Shown here piece by piece: positions 1-11,900 of a DNA stretch of 64,000 nucleotides. The stretch spans positions 30,148,519 through 30,212,518 of the forward strand of contig CM055101.1 of assembly GCA_029204225.1 (NCBI GenBank), in the 5' to 3' direction. This DNA is from Diphasiastrum complanatum (lineage: Eukaryota; Streptophyta; Lycopodiopsida; Lycopodiales; Lycopodiaceae). A program made the position numbers and the translations under genes. How positions within the stretch are numbered: the stretch's first letter is position 1; each line of letters starts with the position of its first letter. Under the pieces are notes generated by a model. The model saw only the letters and a list, made by a program, of their open reading frames with translations, had not been told where the DNA came from and searched no databases.

Positions 1-514
1 GGAAAGTGTGGGAAAGTTGGTAGTCGAGTTTGAGAGAGATTCAAATTTCAATTTTGGGTACATTGAATCTAGACCCAAAAATAGTAGGATTTACATTTTG
101 GAAGGAAAGCCAAGTGGCCAAATAGGGTTTGGAAACTCTATAAAAGGATGTAACTCGTGGAGAGACACATCTTCTCTCTTCTCTATCTCATTTCATGCTT
201 ATACATGGTTCTCTTGGGTTCTACTATCCATTGGTGCACTATCTTGGTGATTGCTTGCAATTCTATGTGTAGAATGATATATATTTGCTATTTTTGGATC
301 CACACGTGTGAAATACAGTAGCTTGCTGGTTTTGAATGGACAGCAACAATACATAATCATTTTATTCAAGTTTGATCAAGTTCTATTAGTGTTTGCATCT
401 CAAATTGTGCGTAGATGCTGATTTTTCTACATTGGTGAAATTGGTAGTGTATTTCTCTTTCTAACCAAAGATCATTCAAGTAGATTGGATCTTAAGGATC
501 TGAAATCTTTCACA
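1..514 (+). repeat. 5' LTR of element A (partial)
   Basis: Matches 5378-5890 almost base for base. It ends with aatctttcaca directly before the primer-binding site, the inverse of the LTR start tgtgaaagatt seen at 5242. A TATA-like ctataaaagg lies at about 137-146, and a palindromic cacacgtgtgaa lies at 301-312. The first 136 bases are outside the window. Confidence 0.9.
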
Positions 515-526
515 TGGTATCAGAGC
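515..526 (+). other. Primer-binding site (initiator tRNA-Met type)
   Basis: tggtatcagagc follows the LTR end immediately. This is the usual copia PBS, complementary to the 3' end of initiator tRNA-Met. The non-coding leader runs from here to the gag ATG at 1116 and shows no gene. Confidence 0.9.
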
Positions 527-1115
527 TTGTGTTTCAGGTTATGAAGGAGGAAATCAGATCTATCAATGATTTGGTGAAGATATCAAGTCTAGAGCATGCT
601 AGAGAGGATTCTACACCAAAATCGGATTTTTTGATTTTGTAGATTGGATCTTTTGTAGATCAAAACACTAAATAGGTCAATATACTTGTTCAATTCCATT
701 TTTTTGAATTCACATGCGGGATTTGCCCTATTTTTGGATCATTGGTTTAGCCTAAGTGGTGGCTTATAGATTGCATATCAAATTTTCAGCATTTGCATGT
801 AGATTTGGAATAGTCAATTTTTTGTGATTTTGTCAAAACCCTAATTTTGATTGGATCTCTAGATAGTGAGGTTGCTGGACTTCATTTGAGTGTATTCCAA
901 TCTTTGGAAGTGGCAAAAGTCATTATATTGAGGATAGATCATAGGTTGATCAAGATTCCATGATTCTATGTGTCGATTTGCTTGGATAAATGCTAGAAGA
1001 GAATTTGTGAGATAGTTTCAAATCTTGGTGATTTCTTTTGAAAGCATTTGTTGTTGTTCGAAGGAGTGCTTTGTGCATTGAAACAGGTTGAAAGAGAAGA
1101 TCAGGTCATTGCTAC

Positions 1116-2012
1116 ATGGCAACCTCAATTGGAGTCATGTTGGAAGCCAATGATAGGCTTACCTCAAGTAACTATTCATTATGGAAAGTGAGGATGGAGT
1201 CACTTCTTGAGATGAATGATGTTTTGGATATTGTTGTAGGTTTGGAGGAGAGACCAGCAACACAACAAGATCAATTGAGGTATGACTAGAGGGCCAAGAA
1301 GGCTCTACACATGATAAAGATGAATGTTACCAATGAACTTCTCAAAGAAGTTGGTAAGTGCACATCATCTTTGGAAGCTTGGAATTCATTGAAGAAGCTT
1401 TATGAATCCAAGTCTACTTCTAGAGTGTTGAATCTAAGAAGGCAAATCTTTTCTTGTTTACAAAAGAATGAAGAAAGTCCAAGTACTTTTGTTTTGAGAA
1501 TGAAAGCATTGAATGATGAGTTAGCTTGCATAGATGAAAGCATTAAGGAAAGAGAGCTTATTCAAGTGATTCTTAATGGCTTGTTGGATGCTCATGCTAA
1601 CATTGTTCAAATTATTGCTATTCAAAAGACTTTGCCAAGTTTGATGGATATTCAAGAGATCTTGATCAATGAGGAATATAGGCTTCAAGCAAGAGGTGGA
1701 TCTACATCGACACTTCAAGAGGATGCTATGTTCACAAAGGGCAAATTCAAGGGCAAAACCAAAAGCAAGTGGTCTAAAGGGCAAGATCAAGTGGATGCTT
1801 CTTCAAGTGGCAAAAAGAAGGATAGATCAAAGCTCAAGTGCTTCTATTGTGGCATCAAAGGACACTTTGCAAGTGAGTGCTACAAGAAAAAGAGAGATCA
1901 AGAAGACAAGCAAGGTAATCTTACTCTTGATGAGGATGGTTTGGATGTGCAAGATGCAAATGATGATGCTTTTGTGATGTCTTCATGTATGCTTGTAATG
2001 ATGGAGATCTAG
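1116..2012 (+). pseudogene. Element A gag (UBN2-type, zinc knuckle), broken
   Basis: Gag capsid-like protein of the copia polyprotein. The ATG at 1116 aligns with the start of the intact element B protein (MASNGGIMLESSERLSSSNY). An in-frame TAG at 1287-1289 breaks the frame near residue 58. Reading then resumes to 2012, with a UBN2 gag domain (for example TSRVLNLRRQIF) and a CCHC zinc knuckle CFYCGIKGHFASEC around 1839-1880, followed by a Lys-rich tract. A frameshift near 1985-2000 separates gag from protease. Gag would package the element RNA; this copy is a pseudogene. Confidence 0.9.
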
Positions 2013-3540
2013 ATCCTTGGTGGATTGATAGTGGAGCAAGTTCACACATGACCTTTCACAAAGAGTACTTCACTTCTTTGTTGGCATATGGAGATGACAA
2101 GAGGGTGATCTACACGGCCAATGATGGTGAGTGTGCAATCAAAGGGATTGGCACAATTCCTATTTCTCTCTCTATAAATAGGAATGTTCATTTGGAGGAT
2201 GTCTTGTTTATTCCATCTATTACCAAGAATTTGCTTAGTGTGAGTCAAATGCTAAGTAAGGGCCTCAAGGTGGAGTTTGATGGAGATGCTTGTTTGATCA
2301 AAAGGAAGGATGTCTTGATTGGAAAAGGTCAAAGGCAAGGGAAGTTGTTCCAACTTGATGCTTGTGTTATTGCTAACCAAGTTGGATGTGTTGCAAGGGA
2401 GCAAATTTCTATTCAAGAGGTTTGGCACAAAAGGATGGGACACCTCAACTTCAAGTCATTGGAGGTAATGGCAAGGAAGAAGGTTGTTATTGGTCTTCCA
2501 AGCTCCTTAAGTAATGACAAGCATGTTTGTGAGTCTTGTGCTTTGTCTAAGTCACATAGACTACCTTATACTAGATCTATTTCTAGATCTACAAAGCCTT
2601 TTCAACTTGTACATTCGGATATTCATGGATTTACTACAATTAGCAATAGTGGAGCTAAGATGTAACATTCATTGATGATTTTAGTAGATTTTGTTGGATC
2701 TATCTACTAAAGAACAAGGATGAAGTGTATGATGTCTTTGTCAATCCAAGAATGCAAGGGAGAACCAATTTTTTTACAAAGATCAAGTGCTTGAGAGGTG
2801 ACAATGGTGGTGAGTACATATCTAACAAGTTCAAGGCCTTTTGTGATGAGCATGGGATCAAGAGGGAGTATACAACATCAAGGACCCCACAACAAAATGG
2901 AGTGGTCGAAAGGAAGAATAGGACTTTATGTGAAAGTGCTAAAGCTAAGAGGTTAAGTGCTAATCTTGACAAACCATTTTGGAATCAAGCTTTGTTGTGT
3001 GCCAATTTCTTGTGCAATAGGTGGCCGAGTGCTATTTTGGACGGAAGGACACCTTTTGAGATGCTATTCAAGAGGAGGCCGAGTGTCAACTTTCTAAGAA
3101 CCTTTGGATGCACATGCTATGTCAACATTACTCTTGATGATAGGACCAAGGAGGATCCATCTTCAAGAAGAGGTATTTTTGTTGGATATAGTGAGGTCAG
3201 TAAGGCCTACAAGGTTTACATTCCTTCTACTAACAAAGTGATTGTTGGTAGAGATGTCATTTTTTATGAGGGAAACATTCCAAAGGTGTCTTCAAGCATG
3301 ATTGATGGTAAAGTACATGGATCTAACATTCTTGATGTTGATGAGAAGGATCCTACTTTGGATGGTGGTGATGATGGACCTTCATCAAGTCAAAAGCCAA
3401 GGAGAACATCAAGAGAAAGACAAGTACCTTCAAGGCTCACATATGATCAAAAGGGTAAGCAAGTAGTTTCTGGAAATTATGTTTCTTTTCTAACCTTTTT
3501 GGATGATCCTACAAGTGTAGATCAAGAAAGGAAAGAATAG
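1985..3540 (+). pseudogene. Element A protease and integrase, frameshifted
   Basis: From 2009 the frame encodes the aspartic protease motif WWIDSGASSHMT, then GAG_pre-integrase (VWHKRMGHLNFKSLEVMA), the HHCC-type zinc region and the first integrase aspartate (VHSDIHG). A small deletion near 2661 creates TAA. The core resumes in another frame from about 2725, with LRGDNGGEY (second Asp) and GVVERKNRT (Glu), then the C-terminal SH3-like region (GIFVGYSEVSKAYKVYIP). TAG at 3538-3540 precedes EWIQPMD, the start of RT. All three D,D,E residues are visible but in two frames. Confidence 0.9.
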
Positions 3541-3595
3541 GAGTGGATCCAACCAATGGATCTTGAGTATCGATCTCTTATGAAGAGTGGAACAT

Positions 3596-4665
3596 CTTTT
3601 GGAGGATCTTCTTGTGTACATGGAGCTATGTAAGTGAATGGATGTTATCTTGCTATAAAATCAAGTAATGGATCTGGAAAAAGAATTTTGTTCAATGACT
3701 TTGATGGTCAAGTTGAAGATCAAGAGGTTGATCTCAAAGCGCTTCAACTAGTCAAAGGGAAGTTGGCAATTTGGAGCTAGTCAAGAGCATCAAAGGAGAG
3801 GTAATTGGCAAAGGTTTATGGATATGTTTTTGCAGCATATTGAAGACTCAAGTAAGGTCAAAGGAGCAACAAGAAAGTGTTGTTCAAGTTTACTTTACTT
3901 GTTCTATCTCATGTTTGAGCAATTTCATGTGGATGTGTGCAAATTGTCAAGATATGGTAAAACTAGCTACATTGGTGGGCATTGTTTTGATGTTGGATCT
4001 GTACTAGCATTCTTGGCTGATTTTGCTGATGGAAATGAAGCTATTGGAGGTTCATTATGTCACTCATCCATGGCTAAGTTCTCAAGTGTTGAGCTACTTG
4101 GTGCCAATACTTGGAGATTGTCAATTTTTGGTGAATTCATGGTCATTTTCTTGTGTCAAGTAGATCTTGAAGATGGACTAGTGTAAACTACCTGGTTTAT
4201 GGAGTCATGTGGTGCTGGATTGGCATCATTAATGTACTCACCTACTCATGGATTTCCAAGGTTTGATGGTTTCTTGTGGCAAGATGAAGATGGAGGCTCA
4301 TTCATGGAGTATCATGGTGGATACAAGGCAACAAAGGACAAAGAAGGAGGAGACATGCAAGCAAAAGTTGATCACTCACATTTATTGCTTGTTTGCTGTA
4401 TTTTCCTAGAAAGTTCAGAGTTGGAAGCATGGTGGAATCATTTCATTTACATTCTATTGATTCTTCATGTTCTAGTCACATTTTTACATGTAAAATTGAT
4501 GTAAGAAATAGTGAAGCATCCCAAGTGGACACTATTCTCTATATCAATTATGGTTGTTTCTATTTTAAGCATTACATAATCATTGAAAGGAGATATATTC
4601 TTAGGAAGAAGATCATTCTTATGATGAATCAAAGTTCTATTGGCAAAAACTATGCTAGGAGCATT
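3596..4665 (+). other. Unrecognised segment replacing reverse transcriptase in element A
   Basis: RT should occupy this position (compare element B), but no RT motif such as YVDD is present. Translated fragments read SSLLYLFYLMFE, VCKLSRYGKTSYI, LAFLADFADGNEAIGGSL and DTILYINYG, with stops and frame changes. The same strings recur in element E (24900-25790) and in minus-strand element F (58360-59160). The origin is unknown: it could be captured host sequence or a lineage-specific non-coding module. The segment ends abruptly at the RNase H start (HWKLGKRVLRYI-like, about 4665). Confidence 0.75.
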
Positions 4666-5246
4666 GGAAGCTAGGAAAGCGAGTTTTGAGGTACATCATT
4701 GGAACTCGAGATTTTGGCATATTGTATGAGGGATCATCACCTAATCTTTTTGGATTTTCAGATTCGGACTATGCTGGAGATATAATAGATAGGAAATCCA
4801 TTAGTTCTTATTGTATTTTCATAGGTGATGGAGCTATATCATGGATGTCAAAGAAACAAGCCACTATCTCATTGTCATCTAGTGAGGCCGAGTACAAAGC
4901 TCTTACACATTGCACAAAGGAGATGGTATGGATCAAGAGGATGATCAAGGATCTTCACTTGCTGGATTTTTCAGAGAGCCCAATCATCTTTTGTGACAAT
5001 CAATCAGCCCAAAGAATGGCATCCAATCCTATCTTTCATGCTAGGAGCAAGCATATTGAGATACAATATCATTTTGTGAGGGAGCGAGTCATTGCAAAGG
5101 AGGTGGAGCTTCAACATGTGTCTTCAAGGGAATGTGTAGCTGATATCTTCATCAAAGCATTGGGAAAAGACTTGCTCGTGAAGCATAGGACTTCACTTGG
5201 AGTATTATCAAAGTCTATGCTAAAACTAGTTGAAGAGGGAGTGTGA
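4666..5246 (+). pseudogene. Element A RNase H
   Basis: Copia RNase H domain: FGFSDSDYAGDIIDRKS (first Asp), SLSSSEAEYKAL (Glu), IIFCDNQSAQRMA (Asp), HARSKHIEIQYHFVRE, then ADIFIKALGKD. The open frame runs from 4686 and ends with LVEEGV and TGA, the stop lying inside the LTR start as in element B. Intact on its own but separated from any RT. Confidence 0.9.
5229..5241 (+). other. Polypurine tract
   Basis: gttgaagagggag directly before the 3' LTR, the plus-strand primer site. It also encodes the last residues of the polyprotein. Confidence 0.8.
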
Positions 5247-5890
5247 AAGATTCAACTAGTTTCATCACATTTTGCAATATTTCCATATTTGGCATATTGA
5301 GGCCAAAAATCATTTTAGCCTTAGAGATAAACTTTTTGAAGTTATATTAGTTTAAAATACATTCAATAAACACATTTGGAAAGTGTGGGAAAGTTGGTAG
5401 TCGAGTTTGAGAGAGATTCAAATTTGAACTTTGGGTACATTGAATCTAGACCCAAAAATAGTAGGGTTTACATTTTGGAAGGAAAGCCAAGTGGCCAAAT
5501 AGGGTTTGGAAACTCTATAAAAGGATGTAACTCGTGGAAAGACACATCTTCTCTCTTCTCTATCTCATTTCATGATCATACATGGTTCTCTTGGGTTCTA
5601 CTATCCATTGGTGCACTATCTTGGTGATTGCTTGCAATTCTATGTGTAGAATGATCTATATTTGCTATTTTTGGATCCACACGTGTGAAATACAGTAGCT
5701 TGCTGGTTTTATACGGACAGTAACAGTACATAATCATTTCATTCAGTTTGATCAAGTTCTATTAGTGTTTGCATCTCAAATTGTGTGTAGATGCTGATTT
5801 TTCTACATTGGTGAAATTGGTAGTGTATTTCTCTTTCTAACCAAAGATCATTCAAGTAGATTGGATCATAAGGATCTGAAATCTTTCATA
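5242..5890 (+). repeat. 3' LTR of element A
   Basis: About 649 bp, starting tgtgaaagatt and ending aatctttcata, where the 5' copy has aatctttcaca. It carries the TATA-like sequence and the cacacgtgtgaa palindrome at 5678-5689. Several substitutions and small indels against 1-514 indicate an older insertion than element B. Confidence 0.88.
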
Positions 5891-5995
5891 GTAATCAGAG
5901 AAGACAAAGCCGAATGCATAAGTTCTTGTCTCTTATCAAGTACTAGTAGATTTGTTATGTCAGATTATATACTGGAGCTTACTTTGTTTTTTATC

Positions 5996-6371
5996 ATTTC
6001 AGGAAAGAATTTTCCTTGATGATTTTGCAATTCGTCGAGGAGGGCAGAGATCTTCTATGCGAGAATTTTCAAGAGATCATGCACTCAGGCACTGTCTAAA
6101 GTCCTTCAACAATAATGAAATAAGTATTGCCCACTGAAAGTTTCATCAACATGGTGAAACTATGATTATGGCAATCAAGGCACTGTCTCATTTTCTTGGA
6201 GGACATAATTTTAATAAGGTGCATAAAATAATTTTTGTAAAGAAAACTATTGCGGTTAAAATTTTAGGATATAGACTAGTGAATTCCATGCTAAGATCAT
6301 CTCATTTTGCAATGTATGTTGCTTACGTTGATCCGAGTAACCATGAAAACTATGAGCCCAAAAGTATCTAA
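5996..6371 (+). pseudogene. Possible exon remnant of an unrecognised gene
   Basis: After a pyrimidine-rich stretch ending tttcag (about 5996-6001) one frame stays open except for a single TGA at 6135-6137, encoding ERIFLDDFAIRRGGQRSS, then SRDHALRHCLKSFNNNEIS and, past the stop, ETMIMAIKALSHFLGGHN. I do not recognise the family. It could be part of a host gene or of the transposon whose minus-strand exon lies just downstream. It has no sequence relation to element A. Confidence 0.3.
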
Positions 6372-6560
6372 TCTAATTGCACATATTTAATTGTCTATTG
6401 TAGTGTAAAATCAAAATCTTACCATAAATGTGTTATATGATCAACACCCCATGCACTCTGAACTGCATCCACAAAGTGATTGGTTGTTTTCTGTATCATT
6501 TGAACATCAGTATTTGAAAATTTATCTTTTCTCAAGTATTTCACCGTGTTCTAACTTTTT

Positions 6561-7230
6561 TCAAACTTCTACTTTGTGTATACGAGTAGAACCTTCTTCT
6601 TCGAAATCTTGAGTTGCTGCAATAATTTCTTTCCAAACTGTGTATTGAACCTTAGAATGTTTGCCAGAATAATTTGGTAAATATCTTCGAGCATTAGATC
6701 CTCCAATGCTCGGCTTGCATGTAATATTTCCTGTTTTACCTAATAACTTGTTATCTTTTTTTATTTTAACGTGACCTTTATGTAAGCCTGCTTTGGACAA
6801 CACATCCTCTAATATGGAAATAGCTTCCTTTGCAGAGGCACCTGGCTCAGAATTCCATGCAAACAAGATGTGAAGATATATTATTTTTTCTATAACATGC
6901 ACCTCCGCATGCAATGTACAAATATGAACATTTCGTAGAGGAATCGGTAGTACAGGTTTCCAATTAGGATGTTCTCGATCTCTTGATATTTGTGTCATGT
7001 CTTTTGTTGTTTTCATGCAGTACAAACAAGGGTGTTTAGAGTTAGCGCCATGAGATACATTGAACATATATTTTAATATCTTCAGATCTCCCGCTAAATG
7101 CCATTCAATGTTGAAAGTGCCAATTCCAGGAATATTCAGTGGAACTCCCTCCATGTTTTTTACGGTGGCAGGATATGACGTTCTATTAAATATCCATGAG
7201 AGAATGTCATCGTCTTCTTTCATCACCTAT
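6561..7230 (-). pseudogene. DNA-transposase-like exon
   Basis: A 221-codon frame on the minus strand preceded by an acceptor-like ttatag at 7231-7236, so probably an internal exon. It contains HLAGDLKILKYMF followed by GANSKHPCLYCMKTT. This arrangement, an aspartate followed about 20 residues later by a CxxC knuckle, occurs in several cut-and-paste transposase families with an inserted zinc-binding region (CACTA-like, Kolobok-like and RAG-like groups). A His/Cys-containing stretch (VHICTLHAEVHVIEKII) follows. No terminal repeats were located, so family assignment is open. It lacks flanking exons and is called a remnant. Confidence 0.45.
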
Positions 7231-7236
7231 AAGAGA

Positions 7237-8796
7237 ATACAAAAATGTGATTGTCTCATAATATTAACATAAAGAAGATTTTAGATATGAAATCCATATT
7301 CAAATGATTATCCCTATTTATTTGGCAAAGGAGCTGCTATACCTGAAATGTTGCCAACCACCAAATATCATTCTGATTGAACACTGAAATTGAGGATGTA
7401 AATACGGTATGCGTCCTTTCATATAATCAATAAAAAAATGTTTTCTATTGAGCATTGTTTGAGTTGTCTACATCTTTGCTCTATGGCTATCAAACTTGAT
7501 TTTGCTGGCTGATGAAATTTTTTGACAGTAATCTCTTTTGGAGGCATTATTAAACATTATCTTAGAGTTTATGGGTGTTCAAGTAGGATGGCAAAAATCA
7601 TTTGTGAAATACCTATGATGGTTTTTTGAAAATTCATCGGTAGCAAATCTATTTGTTCAGACGTGAGCACTTCTCGAGTAAGCTAGAAAAATTGAACTTG
7701 GCATAGCTTTAAGCCTTCGTGTCAAGATTTTGACCAGTCACATAATTTTTATTTTTCTGACTGGAGCTTGGATCTTTTCTAAGTGACCACCAAAGTTTAT
7801 CAATGCTCAAGTTTGGTGCTAAAACATCATTTGATAAGAAAAATCTATGGTGGTTTCAAATTGATATTCATTGTTGACAAGGTTCTTTGTTCCATCACGA
7901 GAATTTTTTCAAGTAGTTTGTAGTGACATTTTAAATATGTTGAATAGTGTCCAAACTCTACAAAGTAATTGACAATAGATTGATCTTTTCACATCTCTTC
8001 GCTTTCACATCAAATGGAAGATAAATCCATACATTGATTTGAAGTATTCTTTGAAGATATTAACACTTTATTCACAAGAAATTAGAACTCATTAAGCTTC
8101 ATGAAACCGCGATCAAGAAAGCACAAGGAAAAACTTTCATTTTAACAAAGAAGGAAGACAATCTTCCTCTAAGATATTGATCTCGTCCATTGCTCTGCTT
8201 CTACCTATACAACATATGCAACCTAGCAACCTCATCTAGGCACGCCAAGTGAGGAGCAAGCTCCTAAGATGTCACTACACAATAGTTGGGATTCTAGCCT
8301 AGGCCTTGCCAGTCGCAATCAACAACCCTACCCATACACCACAATGTGATGGACGACATGGATACTTGAAAACATGACTCTCCAAAGACAAAAAGCCATA
8401 ATTCGAATACATAAGAAAAAAATGATTCATGGAAGGTGTGGCATAATCATCCAAGGTCCTTAAATGAAGTGCAATTTGGTCTTCACTAGATCATAACATA
8501 AATTCATAATTAAAATGGATTTTTAATTTGTACTGAATTCGGTCTAAAATGTCTAAAATCAAGAATATAATTTGCATAATTTTGTGTCCAATTCTTAGTA
8601 TTGGATTTTTTAAAAAATAATAATAAAACAATTCCAAAACCATAGGCAAATGACTTCCAAATCATAGTCAAAGTAGGCATAGGTTAAATTTGTTTTAAAA
8701 AAGTAGGCTTATCTAACTAAACACGATCACTTTTAATCTCCCTAACTGGTTAATTTTAGGTGGTAAGAAGTCTCAAAATATGAATATAGTCTCAAT
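7237..8796. other. Intergenic, no gene recognised
   Basis: AT-rich sequence with stops in all frames. I see no coding motif, LTR end or tandem repeat here. Confidence 0.5.
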
Positions 8797-8903
8797 ACAA
8801 TCTTAAAAGTGAGCTTTTATTGTTTATTAAGCAAGTAAACTATATAATGAATGCTAGGTATCACCACAAACTAAATGATACTTAGCATCTTTATGCTTCA
8901 TTG
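8797..8903 (+). repeat. Upstream flank of TPD1-like copy 1, left of the hAT
   Basis: Nearly identical to 52930-53017 (copy 2) and to the reverse complement of 62693-62800 (copy 3), including the stretch around gcttttattgtttattaagc. It stops exactly at cttcattg, where the hAT element begins, and the paralogous flank resumes at 18531. It is therefore the left half of the copy 1 upstream region. Confidence 0.88.
8896..8903. repeat. hAT target-site duplication, left
   Basis: cttcattg, repeated exactly at 18531-18538. Present once in TPD1-like copies 2 and 3. Confidence 0.9.
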
Positions 8904-8917
8904 CAGTGCTCAGGAAA

Positions 8918-11900
8918 ATCGGCATTGTTAAGGAATGGAACCGGCATAATTCATAAAAAACTGGCATATGAATATTTTAAAAGGATGTAAATTTCTTAAA
9001 AATTGACAATTTTAAAATGTATCGGATTTTAGTTCCTTCATTAAGTTTTTACATCTTAAACCTACGGCTACTTTTAGACTTGGAGGATTATATACATTGT
9101 TTTTCAAAATGTACAGGTTATTTAATGGCTTGTTCCAAATTATGGAGGAAATTTTTCTGCATGTAAATAGTAAATATTACATAGTATGTACTATGGAAAT
9201 TGGAATTATGGGTAATGGTCTTGGGGCCACACTCTAGACTCCAGAGTCCAAAGTCCACAATGTCATAGTTCATTTGAATTTTGAGGCTTGAAGCCTTGAC
9301 AATTCAAAATTTGAGTCTCCAAATTTCAACTGCAGTTTCAGAGATGCAGTTTGAACTGTGACAAAGTGACCATTGACATGCCACGCGGCCACCTCCATGT
9401 GGCCATTGGCCCTTGGGACTCTAATTAATTAAATGCACCGCTATTGTGATTCAATGCGAAATGACATTTGTCATTTCTCATTCAAGTTTGAACATTCTAG
9501 AATCCAAAATCCAGATCCATGTTTAATCTTCGAAGTTTGAACTTCCAAGTTTTTCCACAATGCATTATGCAGTGGCAGAGTAGAAGGAGCAGTGCAGCGT
9601 GCTTGTCGCTCGCGGGTCGGGAAACCTCTTTCCACTTACCCTAGCAAAATCGGCACGATCGTGACTGTGGAAAAACTTTTCCAAGCAGGTCAACTGAAAA
9701 GGAGGGAGGAGAGAGTTTTAAGACAAATATTGAAGACTATGGCAAGTGTGCATTAGCGCATTCAAAACCCATCTGCTCGAGACTGCTTTAAGGTCTGTTT
9801 CTGCCTTGGTTGGTCCTCTTCTTTTATAAGCTTAATCACTCAAAACATTAGTTCCATCAGAAGTTATGCGGGCAGCGGCTTATTGTGTGCAGGTGAGAGC
9901 AAAGACGGTGTGTTCAAAAATTCTATATATGATTGTTATGTTTGTGAGCTTGTTTCAATTTTCAAAAGTGCTCAATATCTTTATTTAAAAGATCCAACTC
10001 TTGTCTGCTAACCAGACCCACAAGTGGCACAAGACCACGAAAATTTTCAGTGTTTGTATTTGATGGATTAGAACTGGACATCATAATGCACTCCACAAAT
10101 CAGTTCTATCTAGCTAAAGAAAGCTGTTGTTGGATTTTTGTCTAATACAATACAAGTGATACACAGGTGGTTTGAGGATTTTTCTGTACATATTTTTGTG
10201 TGAAAAACTTCAAATGGACTTTATTTGTAACTTGTTTGATTTCTAAAATGAGAATCGTTTGTTATCAATGAATCAAATATGTCCTTTGTAATATGTTTGC
10301 TCAAACATTGTGGAGAATAAAGCTTCTACGCATGAGCATGAAATAAACTATTTGTACTTTTATAGCCGAGCAGGTGTTCTAAATTAAGTGACTACTTATT
10401 ACATGGAACATATGTTCTCTATAAACGATTGATGTGCTATTAAATGCATGACACTTTAATTAACGGAAAATTTTCTGAAAGGGAGATATTGATGCAATGA
10501 GACTGACTATTTAGTACTATTTAGTACTTACCCATCTCTCAAAGTTTTTTCCATCTGTTCAAATCAGCCAGATAATTAAATCTTCTATTTTGGCAACCGT
10601 TGTAGCATTCGAATAAGCTACTGTAAGCGATCAGACTCCAGAGGCTCATGATTCTGTCGAAAATTCGTAAACTAAAAAGGTCGGATGAGTGAGTGTTGTA
10701 TGCAACAACGGTGATGAGGCTTCTTGATCAAAGAGTGTGAGAAGAAGAGGCTGAACAACAAATGCTTTCCATAGATTACTTCGGCACCTACATCAAGTCT
10801 TTGGCTTGCTGATCGTCGTTGATTAGCAAGCCAAAGACTTAATATTAGAAATAGTGGAATTTTTATCTACAATTCGCATGTCCACATCAAACACAAAATA
10901 TCAACTTGTATATTTAGAATTTGTGCTTAAAAATCAACACAAGTATATGTCTCAGGCAAAGCTGGTCCGTGAATTACTCCTCTAATATTAACCTCCCTAT
11001 AAATCTATGAACACAACTATTTGCAACGATTTTTTTTTCCCAACATCAGACTGTCATCATGAGTCTGAGAGAATCCAAGTCTGTAGAAACATGAAGAAGA
11101 AAATCAGTAAAAGAAAATTTTCACTCGTAGGAGGGATCAAAACAGAAAGAAACTCTTTTATAGCATAATCAAAGGAACCTTGGCTCTCACCATGAATGAA
11201 AACCATGCTCGAAATGATCAACAACCCCAGAGACAGTCCACTTATAATATTCCTGTTGCAGGCATCTCCTAGACCTAGTCATCGAATTGTCTGAAGATAG
11301 GCTTGAGTGCAGCAAATGAGGCACTTCTTAAAGCAAGTTTTTTCCTATCCATTCACTGTGATCAAGACTTTTGTGAAAAAGTTGAACACCTTCGTTCACA
11401 GGTTCTACGTATGGTTCTACCTTGCATTGCCTTAAATTCCCACATTGCAGTATGTTGGAATATTGCTCTGCCAAAACCTTTGGATACTGATCTGATTCCT
11501 TCTAGGAAATCGCACTCGAATTCGATCCAAGTGTTATAACTTTGATACATTGTTTGAGGACATGGATGCGCCAGAGGTCTGTCCAATGTTCAGGTTGCAA
11601 ATATCAAAGTAAGATGGACTCTTCATCATGCTCTTTCCAATGTCAGAGGTATTACAAAATGCAGCAGCTATTTGTGGGACTTCTAGGGATGTCGTTCTGC
11701 TTGATCCTCTTGAGTGATTCCAGCTTGCGTATTCACTTCTGGCATTAGAAAATAATCTCATGTCCTAGCAGCTAAGATGTTTGAGCTTCTCACGCAACAG
11801 ATCCAAGCTGGTCTGCTATGGGAGATGGGCACTGAAGGTAGGTGGAGTAGCATCACCAGCTGATCAAGGTGAAAACAAATGAAAGAGATGCAAGGGAGTA

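Larger units (their letters stand above)
1..5890 (+). mobile_element. Copia element A, decayed, RT replaced
   Basis: Ty1/copia retrotransposon in plus orientation. The order is LTR, PBS, gag, protease, integrase, unknown segment, RNase H, PPT, LTR. The 5' LTR is cut by the window start (its first base equals position 5378 of the 3' LTR). Coding parts are close in sequence to the intact element B at 32891-39321 but carry nonsense and frameshift lesions. The RT domain is missing and a segment of about 1.1 kb shared with elements E and F stands in its place. It cannot be autonomous. Target duplication cannot be tested because the 5' edge is outside the window. Confidence 0.92.

Noticed and set aside
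5881-5900. Primer-binding site after the 3' LTR of element A (gtaatcagag)
   Set aside because: Only a partial match to tggtatcagagc and no gag follows; probably chance similarity at the LTR boundary.
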